Source: Hymenobacter lapidarius (GTDB lineage Bacteria; Bacteroidota; Bacteroidia; Cytophagales; Hymenobacteraceae). From it: 64,000 nt of DNA. The DNA lies in the NCBI RefSeq assembly GCF_001816145.1, contig NZ_MDZB01000022.1, positions 1 to 64,000 of the forward strand, written 5' to 3'. Positions within the stretch are counted from its first letter, which is position 1; each line of letters starts with the position of its first letter. Made by a program: the position numbers and the translations under genes. The notes beneath the pieces are model-generated. The model worked only from the letters and a program-made list of their open reading frames with translations, did no database searches and was not told where the DNA came from. Of this stretch, positions 52,586-59,831 are shown piece by piece.

Positions 52586-53595
52586 AAATAGGCGTTGGTA
52601 TCAACTGTCGCTTTCATCTCGGTGGCCTGCTTGAGAGCCCGCACGATGGCACGCTTAGCCAGCTCAATTTTGAACGTGTTTTCCCCGTAGCCTTTGGCGT
52701 TTTCGAGCACCTTGGCCGCCACGCGGCGGAAGGTGTCGGCGGTGGCGGGCTGCCCCACGAGCAGGGCCTCGGCCGCCTTATCGCGCCAGGCCTTGTGGGC
52801 CACGCCGCCCAGCGCCAGGCGGGCATCCTTAATGGTGTTGCCGTCCAGCTCCAGCGCCGCCGCCACGCTCACCAGCGCGAAGGCGTAGCTGGTGCGGTCG
52901 CGCAGCTTCAGGTAGCTGAAGTGCTGGGCGAAGCCTTTGGCGGGCAGGTCAAGGCCGGTGATGAGCTCGCCCGGCTCCAGGGTGTTATCGCGCTCGGGGT
53001 GGTCGCCGGGCAGGCGGTGGAAATCCTCGAATTTGATGGTACGCTCGCCGTTGGGGCCGCTCACGCGCACGGTGGTGTCGAGGGCGGCCAGGGCCACGCA
53101 CATGTCACTCGGGTGAGTGGCGATGCAGGAGTCGCTGGTGCCCAGAATGCCGCACACGCGGTTGTAGCCGCCAATGGCCGAGCAGCCCGTGCCCGGCTCG
53201 CGCTTGTTGCAGGGCGTGGCCAGGTCGTAGAAATAGTAGCAGCGGGTGCGCTGCATGAGGTTGCCGCCGTCGGTGGCCATGTTACGCAGCTGCGGGCTGG
53301 CCCCGGCCAGAATGGCCTGGTTCAGCAGCGGGTAGCGGCTGATTACTTCGGGATGATAGGCGGTGTCGGCATTGGTGGCGAGGGCCCCGAGGCGCAGGCC
53401 GCCATCGGGCGTATTCTCAATGGTGTCGAGGCCCAGCTTTTTGAGGCCGATGAGGTGCGTGGGGCGGGCCACGTTTTCCTTCATCAAATCGACCAGGTTG
53501 GTGCCCCCGCCGATGTAGGCGGCCCCTTCGTGGCTGGCTTTTTCGCGCACGGCCGCATCCACGGCGGCAGCTTGTGTAAAAGTGAAACTGTTCAT
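52561..53595 (-). CDS. paoB: Aldehyde oxidoreductase FAD-binding subunit, PaoB-like
   Basis: 344 aa from ATG 53595 (MNSFTFTQAAAVDAAV). FAD_binding_5 fold with YIGGGTNLVDLMKENV. Between the two FAD half-sites sits a Cys-rich insert RTRCYYFYDLATPCNKREPG, then CSAIGGYNRVCGILG and SCIATHPSDMCVAL, which in E. coli PaoB ligates an extra [4Fe-4S] cluster. Transfers electrons from the 2Fe-2S subunit. Its last residues (PSAFNS) are encoded by a heptamer-type repeat, so the C-terminus may have been changed by repeat insertion. Second gene of the set. Confidence 0.9.
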   Translation of the reverse strand: MNSFTFTQAAAVDAAVREKASHEGAAYIGGGTNLVDLMKENVARPTHLIGLKKLGLDTIENTPDGGLRLGALATNADTAYHPEVISRYPLLNQAILAGASPQLRNMATDGGNLMQRTRCYYFYDLATPCNKREPGTGCSAIGGYNRVCGILGTSDSCIATHPSDMCVALAALDTTVRVSGPNGERTIKFEDFHRLPGDHPERDNTLEPGELITGLDLPAKGFAQHFSYLKLRDRTSYAFALVSVAAALELDGNTIKDARLALGGVAHKAWRDKAAEALLVGQPATADTFRRVAAKVLENAKGYGENTFKIELAKRAIVRALKQATEMKATVDTNAYFQPSAFNS

Positions 53596-53624
53596 AGTGG
53601 CTGGAAAATAGAAGGGCGGGAAGG

Positions 53625-54236
53625 TTATTTTTTGGGCGGTGCTACCGGTGGCATCTGCTGGTGCGCCGCGCCCGCCGACCATTCTTTTTCCGGCATCACA
53701 ATCTTGCCCTCCGCCCCCGGTTTCTGACCTTCAATTACTTCCATTACGGCGCTCAGAATGTTGCTGTAAGCGCCGCAGCGGCAGAGGTTGCCGCTCATCA
53801 GCTCGCGCACTTCGGCTTCGGTGCGGGCCTTGCCTTCATTGATAAGGCCCTGGGCCGAGCAAATCTGGCCCGGCGTGCAGTAGCCGCACTGGAAGGCGTC
53901 GTGGTCGATGAACGCCTGCTGGAGCGGACTCAGGCTTTCCTCGGTGCCCAGGCCTTCGATGGTTTGAATCTCGCTGCCTTCCTGCATCACGGCCAGGCTC
54001 AGACAGCTGTTAATGTGCTTGCCATCAACTAGTACCGTGCAGGCCCCGCACTGGCCGTGGTCGCAGCCCTTTTTGGTGCCGGTCAGGTCCAGGTATTCGC
54101 GCAGGGCGTCGAGCAGGGTGGTCCAGGGGGCAATGTGCAGGGTGCGGTCCTGGCCGTTGATGTGCAGCGTAACGGGCTGCGTGGGGACCAGAGTGGCAGG
54201 GGACATTCCCAGCGGCGCTTGGGTAACGTGGGTCAT
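53625..54236 (-). CDS. paoA: Aldehyde oxidoreductase 2Fe-2S subunit
   Basis: 203 aa from ATG 54236 (MTHVTQAPLG). Ferredoxin-like domain GCDHGQCGACTVLVDG plus CLSLAV, then the second cluster in QCGYCTPGQ and LCRCGAYSNI: both [2Fe-2S] sites of the xanthine oxidase small subunit. A Pro/Ala-rich tail (QQMPPVAPPKK) is non-conserved. First gene of paoABC-like operon; the ATG at 54284 would add a low-complexity N-terminus, so I prefer 54236. No Tat motif, so probably cytoplasmic. Confidence 0.9.
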   Translation of the reverse strand: MTHVTQAPLGMSPATLVPTQPVTLHINGQDRTLHIAPWTTLLDALREYLDLTGTKKGCDHGQCGACTVLVDGKHINSCLSLAVMQEGSEIQTIEGLGTEESLSPLQQAFIDHDAFQCGYCTPGQICSAQGLINEGKARTEAEVRELMSGNLCRCGAYSNILSAVMEVIEGQKPGAEGKIVMPEKEWSAGAAHQQMPPVAPPKK

Positions 54237-54607
54237 GGGTACGGGAGGAAGGAGTGAATGTGCCGAAGCGCGGTGGTGGCGCACAACCGTGGAGGCGCGC
54301 AGAGCTCGTAAGCTCTTTTTCTATACGTGCCCAAACCGGCTTGGCGTTGCCTTGCACTCCATTCGTCGGTGAGAAGTTGCCAGTCCATCGGGCCGTTGGT
54401 CAGGCGCGCGAGCATGGCAGCCACTGGGGAGGATGCATATTTGCGTTGAATGTAAGCGCCGCAATTCAACGTGAAGCTGCTAGCATTCAGCGTGTACAAT
54501 GGAGTGTTGAGCTAAAAAAAGTTTCTGCCCAGGGCGCTTGGGAATAAATTCGAATTCAGAAAATACTCAGCCATTCCAGGGCTACTTATTCTTAGGGTTT
54601 CTGCCTT
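54237..54607. other. Intergenic region, no gene supported
   Basis: 371 bases upstream of paoA. Short overlapping frames here have no start context, signal or conserved motif. The promoter of the aldehyde oxidase operon should lie here, but no TAnnTTTG box could be picked with confidence. Confidence 0.4.
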
Positions 54608-54796
54608 ATGCATACCGCTATTCAACGGCACTTCCGCTACTACCTGGCGGCTTTCCTTTCAATTTTGCTGGCGGTAGGGGTTCGATTGCAGACCGCGCCG
54701 CTGGGCAGCAATGCAGGTGCTGCCCATAATGCACCGCCCAGCGCAGCGCCTGTTGTTCAGCCCGGTAGCGTAGTCGCCGCCGTTGCATCGCGCTAA
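54608..54796 (+). CDS. Possible small membrane protein
   Basis: 62 aa (MHTAIQRHFRYYLAAFLSIL, then an LAVGVRL hydrophobic core, then Ala/Pro-rich tail). One TM or signal segment. Unrecognised, no operon link; could be spurious. It sits 112 bases before the response regulator gene. Confidence 0.3.
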   Translation: MHTAIQRHFRYYLAAFLSILLAVGVRLQTAPLGSNAGAAHNAPPSAAPVVQPGSVVAAVASR

Positions 54797-54907
54797 ACCA
54801 GCGGGTTGCTCCCCGCATTGCTGCCGCTTGGCTGGCCCCTCTCGTAGCGCGGTCTATTGGGGAGGGCCGGCGCCTTTTTCGAGCCGCTCGCATTACCTTC
54901 CGGCGCC

Positions 54908-55588
54908 ATGAAAATTCTTTTAGTCGAAGACGAACCTTCCGTTGCGGCGTTTCTCCACCAGGGCCTCACCGAGCAGGACTACACTGTGGACCTGGCCGCC
55001 GATGGCCTGCTGGGCCTGCGCCGCGCCCAATCTACCCAGTACGACTGCCTGATTCTGGACCAAATGCTGCCCGGCCTGAGCGGCCTGGAAGTGTGCCGCC
55101 AGGTGCGGGCCCACGACCCGGGCGTGCCCATCCTGATGCTCACGGCCCTGGGCGAAACCGATGACAAAATCCGCGGCCTCGACGCCGGAGCCGACGACTA
55201 CCTCGTCAAGCCTTTCGCCTTCGAGGAGCTGCTGGCCCGGCTGCGGGCCCTGGTGCGGCGCCGCACCGAAGCGCCCGCGCCCAAAGCCATTCTGCACCTC
55301 GCCGACCTGACCCTGGACCCCGCCGCCAAGCGTGTGGAGCGGGCGGGCCAGCTGGTGCAGCTCACGGCGCGGGAATTTTCGCTGCTCGAGTACCTATTGC
55401 GCAATCAGGGGCGCGTGGCGTCCCGGGCCGATTTGCTGGAGCACGTCTGGGACTTGAGCTTCGATACGGGTTCCAATGTTATAGATGTATACATCAATTT
55501 TTTGCGCAAGAAAATTGATAAAGGCTTCGAGCCCAAGCTCATTCACACGCTGGTGGGCATGGGCTACGTGATGAAAACCGAAGCCTAG
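54908..55588 (+). CDS. OmpR-family response regulator
   Basis: 226 aa from ATG 54908. Receiver domain with VEDEPS, phospho-acceptor D51 in LILDQMLPG and the DDYLVKPF lysine. C-terminal winged helix (LTAREFSLLEYLLRNQGRV ... NVIDVYINFLRKKID ... THTLVGMGYVM). Resembles CusR/CopR-type regulators. A histidine kinase follows 102 bases later, so the pair is a two-component system. Target genes cannot be named; the adjacent SulP/carbonic anhydrase genes are one option. Confidence 0.93.
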   Translation: MKILLVEDEPSVAAFLHQGLTEQDYTVDLAADGLLGLRRAQSTQYDCLILDQMLPGLSGLEVCRQVRAHDPGVPILMLTALGETDDKIRGLDAGADDYLVKPFAFEELLARLRALVRRRTEAPAPKAILHLADLTLDPAAKRVERAGQLVQLTAREFSLLEYLLRNQGRVASRADLLEHVWDLSFDTGSNVIDVYINFLRKKIDKGFEPKLIHTLVGMGYVMKTEA

Positions 55589-55690
55589 CTGGCGCAAGTT
55601 GCGGAGCGCCTGACGGTGGCGGCGGGGCATGTTATCCATTGAGGGGAGAGGGCTGTTGCACTGGCTCCTTCCCGCCTGACTAGTTTCACG

Positions 55691-57100
55691 ATGTCCATTC
55701 GCCTCCGCCTTGCCCTGCAGTTCGGGTTTATACTTGCGGTTACGCTGCTGTTGTTCGCCCTGGCCATTTACGTGGCCACAATGCAGTCGCGCCGCTCCCT
55801 GTTTACCCAAACGCTGTTTAAGCGGACGCTGGTGGTGGGCCACGCCTACGCCGACGGTCAGGACACCGGGGCCACCGCCGACCAGCAGGCCTCGTACCGG
55901 CGCTACCTGCGGCAACTCTACCGCACCCTGCCCGACGAGGAAGGCCGCGTGTACGATGCCCGCAATCGGCTGGTGTTCCGGGAAGGGCAGGGCTCGGCCA
56001 AGGCCGTGCCGCTCGCGTGGCTGGAAGAGGTGCGCCGTTCGGGCAAAGCCGTGCTGGAGACCGAAACCAATTACCACGAAACCGTGGGCCTGCTCTACCA
56101 AGACGCCCGCCTGGGGCCGCTGGTAGTAGTGGCCTCTTCGGTAGACGAAGACAGCCGCCAGCAACTAGCCCAGCTGCGGGAGCTGCTGGCCATTGGCTTG
56201 CTTGCTGCACTGGTGGTGATGGCCATTGGGAATTGGATTTTTGCCGGACAGGCGCTGAGCCCACTCCGCCGCATGGTGCACGAGGTAGACGGCATTACGG
56301 CCACGGACCTGAGCCAGCGCCTCACCCAGGCCGAAGGCTCCAACGACGAAATCGGTCGGCTGGCGCAGCGCTTCAACCGCCTACTCGACCGCCTCGAAAC
56401 CAGCTTTGTGGGCCAGCGCACTTTCGTGCGCGATGCCTCGCACGAGCTGCGCACGCCGCTCACGGCCCTCATCGGCGAGTTGGAAGTGTCTCTGCTGCAG
56501 GCCGAGCGCCCGCCCACCGAGTACCGCCGCGTGCTGCAAAGCACCCTGGACTCGGCCCGGCAGCTCAACAACCTCACCAACGGGCTGCTGCAAATAGCGC
56601 GGGCTTCCGACGACCCTTCGCAGGTGCCCATGGCCCCGGTGCGCCTGGATGAGCTGCTGCTGCAGGCCCACGAGCAAATCCTGCGGCGCCATTCTACCTG
56701 CCGCGTCGACTTGGATTTTGGCGAAGTAGACGACGCGACGGCCTTTGCCGTGCGGGGCAACGAAGCCCTTATCTTGTCGGCGATGCTCAACGTGCTGGAC
56801 AATGCCTGCAAGTTTTCGGCCTGCAACAATGGGACCGTCACGGCCACGCTGGCTCTCGTCGGGCCGCGCATCACCCTGCTGGTCTCAGACGAGGGGCCGG
56901 GCCTGAGCCAGGAAGATTTGCAGCACGTGTTCGTGCCGTTTTTCCGGGCTGCTTCGGTACGCATGGTGCCCGGCCACGGCATTGGCCTGCCCCTCACTGC
57001 CCGGATAATGGCGCTGCACGGAGGAACGGTGCGCGTGGAAAGCGAAGTAGGACGCGGGGCCCAAGTACGGCTGGAATGGCCTAAAAAGCCAGTTATTTAA
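55691..57100 (+). CDS. Two-component sensor histidine kinase
   Basis: 469 aa. Two TM segments (about 10-30 and 167-185) enclose a periplasmic sensor loop of about 135 residues. HAMP linker (LSPLRRMVHEVDGITATDLS), phospho-acceptor H251 in HELRTPLTAL, N box NVLDNACKFS, G box DEGPGLS and a GHGIGLPL G2 box. CusS/BaeS-like layout. Partner of the regulator just upstream. Confidence 0.93.
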   Translation: MSIRLRLALQFGFILAVTLLLFALAIYVATMQSRRSLFTQTLFKRTLVVGHAYADGQDTGATADQQASYRRYLRQLYRTLPDEEGRVYDARNRLVFREGQGSAKAVPLAWLEEVRRSGKAVLETETNYHETVGLLYQDARLGPLVVVASSVDEDSRQQLAQLRELLAIGLLAALVVMAIGNWIFAGQALSPLRRMVHEVDGITATDLSQRLTQAEGSNDEIGRLAQRFNRLLDRLETSFVGQRTFVRDASHELRTPLTALIGELEVSLLQAERPPTEYRRVLQSTLDSARQLNNLTNGLLQIARASDDPSQVPMAPVRLDELLLQAHEQILRRHSTCRVDLDFGEVDDATAFAVRGNEALILSAMLNVLDNACKFSACNNGTVTATLALVGPRITLLVSDEGPGLSQEDLQHVFVPFFRAASVRMVPGHGIGLPLTARIMALHGGTVRVESEVGRGAQVRLEWPKKPVI

Positions 57101-57161
57101 CCACCTCAGGGTTTTAATTTCCTTTTAATTCACCTTTAATTCGGTATTAATAGGGCGCTCG

Positions 57162-57169
57162 TACTTTTG
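57162..57169 (+). promoter_or_regulatory. -7 box upstream of SulP gene
   Basis: TACTTTTG fits TAnnTTTG, 67 bases before the SulP ATG. No clear -33 TTG. Confidence 0.5.
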
Positions 57170-57236
57170 AACGCTGAATTGAACAATTCCGACTTGTTGG
57201 AACTTCATTCGTACGCAAGACTATCTACTAAGCCAT

Positions 57237-58868
57237 ATGCCAGAGATTACTTCATCACCCTCGCGCACGGGGGCTCCTATCAAGGCCGCTTTCCCATCGC
57301 CTTTGCCGCCGAGTAAGTCGGTATTTGCAACCATTGGGCAGGATGCGCCGGCGGGCCTTGTTGTTTTTCTGGTTGCGCTGCCTTTGTGCCTGGGTATTTC
57401 CCTGGCATCGGGTGCGCCGCTGCTTTCGGGCGTGGTGGCGGGCATCGTGGGCGGGGTGCTGGTGAGCTGGCTGAGCGGCTCGGCCGTGAGCGTGAGCGGT
57501 CCGGCGGCGGGCCTCACCACCATTGTGCTCTCGGGCATCGCCACCCTGGGGTCGTTTCCGGCCATGCTGGCCGCCACGGCGGTTGCCGGGGTTATGCAAA
57601 TTATCATGGGGCTGGGCCGGGCCGGCATCATTGCGTTGTACTTCCCGGCGGCCGTCATTCGGGGCATGCTAGCCGCTATCGGTATCATATTGATAATGAA
57701 GCAGATTCCCCATTTTATGGGTGCTGACTCTGATTTTTTTGAGGACCTGAATTTCTCTCAGGTTGATGGTTTGAATACTTTCTCGGCCATTGGCGCCGCT
57801 TTCAGGGGCCTGAGCCCGGGCTCGGTGTTGGTGGGCACCGTGTCGCTTGTGCTCATGTTGATGTGGGACACCAAAGCCATTCGTCGGCAGCCTTGGGCGC
57901 GCTTGGTGCCGGGGGCACTGGTGGCCGTGCTCGTGGCCGTCGGCATCAATCAACTCCTGGGGGCAGTGGCTCCTGAAATCCAGGTGCGTCCCGAGCATTT
58001 GGTCACGTTGCCCGTCATTTCTTCGATGCAGCAACTGGTGGGGGCGATGACGTTTCCCGACTTTGGCGCGTTGCGCAATCCCGCAACCTATGGCGTGGCC
58101 CTGACCATTGCCATTGTGGCCTCGCTCGAAACGTTGCTGAGCGTGGAGGCGGTGGACAACCTCGACCCGCAGAAACGCCACACGCCCACCAACCGCGAGC
58201 TGCTGGCGCAAGGCACGGGCAATCTGGTGAGCGGCTTGCTGGGGGGGCTTCCCATTACCGCCGTTATCGTGCGCTCGTCGGCCAATATCAGCGCGGGCGG
58301 TCAAACCCGTATGTCGGCCTTTATCCACGGGCTGCTGCTGCTCATCAGCTTGGTTTTCCTGGGCTCGGTACTAAACATGATTCCCCTGTCGGCCTTGGCC
58401 GCGGTGCTGCTGTTGGTGGGCTACAAGCTCACCAGGCCGGCCTTGTACATCTCGCAATGGCGCTTAGGGCGCGAGCAGTTCATTCCCTTCATCATCACCA
58501 TTGTGGCGGTGCTGTTCACAGATTTGCTCAAAGGAGTGACCATTGGTTTGGTGTTGGGTTTCTTCTTCATTCTGCGCGACAACTCCAAAGCCGGCTCGTA
58601 CCTGCGCAACGAGCCCACCCCAGAAGACGAGCCCGGCTTGCTGCATCTCCGGTTGCCCGAGCACGTCTCGTTTCTCAACAAAGCCAGCATCGTCACCACC
58701 CTTGAGCAGCTCCCCAGTGGCAGCCGCGTCATTCTAGACGGTACCCGTTCCGATGTCATCGACCACGACGTACTGGAAGCCATCGAATCTTTCCGCCGGG
58801 CTGCCCCTGCGCGTAACATCGACCTGGAGCTGCGCGGCATTCGCTCGGTGGCAGTGGCGGGGCACTAA
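57237..58868 (+). CDS. SulP-family anion/bicarbonate transporter
   Basis: 543 aa, about 10-12 TM segments with the SulP features AGLVVFLVALPLCLGISLAS, SVSGPAAGLTT, SLETLLSVEAVDNLDP and NRELLAQGTGN, and a short C-terminal STAS-like region (VILDGTRSDVIDHDVLEAIE). Substrate could be sulfate, but a beta-carbonic anhydrase follows 102 bases later on the same strand, which supports bicarbonate (BicA/SulP-CA type). Inner membrane. Confidence 0.9.
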   Translation: MPEITSSPSRTGAPIKAAFPSPLPPSKSVFATIGQDAPAGLVVFLVALPLCLGISLASGAPLLSGVVAGIVGGVLVSWLSGSAVSVSGPAAGLTTIVLSGIATLGSFPAMLAATAVAGVMQIIMGLGRAGIIALYFPAAVIRGMLAAIGIILIMKQIPHFMGADSDFFEDLNFSQVDGLNTFSAIGAAFRGLSPGSVLVGTVSLVLMLMWDTKAIRRQPWARLVPGALVAVLVAVGINQLLGAVAPEIQVRPEHLVTLPVISSMQQLVGAMTFPDFGALRNPATYGVALTIAIVASLETLLSVEAVDNLDPQKRHTPTNRELLAQGTGNLVSGLLGGLPITAVIVRSSANISAGGQTRMSAFIHGLLLLISLVFLGSVLNMIPLSALAAVLLLVGYKLTRPALYISQWRLGREQFIPFIITIVAVLFTDLLKGVTIGLVLGFFFILRDNSKAGSYLRNEPTPEDEPGLLHLRLPEHVSFLNKASIVTTLEQLPSGSRVILDGTRSDVIDHDVLEAIESFRRAAPARNIDLELRGIRSVAVAGH

Positions 58869-58970
58869 CCGGCCCGCCGGCCTCCCCGCAAATTCCGCGC
58901 TTTAAAAATTCTTTTACCCGGTCTAGCTTCCTTAGAGGAGGCCCCACCTACCAACATTACTTCAGTTTAT

Positions 58971-59714
58971 ATGTCCGGCATCCAAGAAATCCTCGAAAAT
59001 AACCGCGAATGGGTCGCGAGCAAGAACGCGAATGACCCGGAGTTTTTCCAGCGCATGACCAAGGGTCAAACCCCGCGCTATCTGTTCATTGGCTGCGCCG
59101 ATTCGCGGGTGCCCGCATCGGGCATAACCGGCACGGGGCCTGGCGAAATGTTTGTGCATCGCAACATCGCCAACTTGGTGGTGCATACCGACATGAACAT
59201 GCTGTCGGTGCTGCAGTACGCCGTGGAGGTGCTGGGCGTGAAGGACATTATGGTGGTGGGCCACTACGGCTGCGGCGGTGTGGCCGCCGCCGCCGCCAAC
59301 AAACAGTACGGTCTGATTGACAACTGGCTGGTGAATATCCGCGACGTGGTGCGGCTGCACGACGAGGAAATAATGGGCATTAAAGACAAGGGGCAGCGCG
59401 CCCGCCGCCTGGTGGAGCTGAACGTAATTGAGCAGGTGCGCAACTTGGCCAAGACCAACATCATCCAGAACGCCATGCGTACCGACGACCCGCCCCGCCT
59501 GCACGGCCTCGTTTATGACATTGCCGATGGCGTGCTAAAGGACCTGCAGGTGGGCAGCGAAGACGTGATGCGCGACATGGAGCACATTTACGCCACCAAA
59601 GTACACGAAGTGGAAGCAACGGACGAAGTGCCCGCCTCGCCTACTGCCGAAGAAGATTCCAGCACGTACGAAGGCCCCAAGCACGACCCGGCCATGCAGC
59701 CCATCGCCAAATAA
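58971..59714 (+). CDS. can: Beta-class carbonic anhydrase
   Basis: 247 aa. Zinc ligands C42 (with D44 and R46 in GCADSRV), H98 and C101 in GHYGCGG: the full beta-CA site. Interconverts CO2 and bicarbonate in the cytoplasm. A short Glu/Ser/Thr-rich tail (about 210-247) is not part of the fold. Operon with the SulP transporter, together supplying bicarbonate or balancing CO2. A 16-bp terminator follows. Confidence 0.94.
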   Translation: MSGIQEILENNREWVASKNANDPEFFQRMTKGQTPRYLFIGCADSRVPASGITGTGPGEMFVHRNIANLVVHTDMNMLSVLQYAVEVLGVKDIMVVGHYGCGGVAAAAANKQYGLIDNWLVNIRDVVRLHDEEIMGIKDKGQRARRLVELNVIEQVRNLAKTNIIQNAMRTDDPPRLHGLVYDIADGVLKDLQVGSEDVMRDMEHIYATKVHEVEATDEVPASPTAEEDSSTYEGPKHDPAMQPIAK

Positions 59715-59741
59715 ACACCCTGCTATCGAAACAAACTTGGT

Positions 59742-59784
59742 AAAAAAGAAGGCCTTCAGCAAATAGCGGAAGGCCTTCTTTTTT
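59742..59784. terminator. Strong bidirectional terminator
   Basis: AAAAAAGAAGGCCTTC and GAAGGCCTTCTTTTTT, perfect 16-bp arms, 11-base loop. Serves the convergent carbonic anhydrase and aminopeptidase genes. Confidence 0.95.
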
Positions 59785-59831
59785 GGACAGCCGTGGCGGT
59801 GGGGTGCGGCGTGCTCCCTAACGCCTACGCG

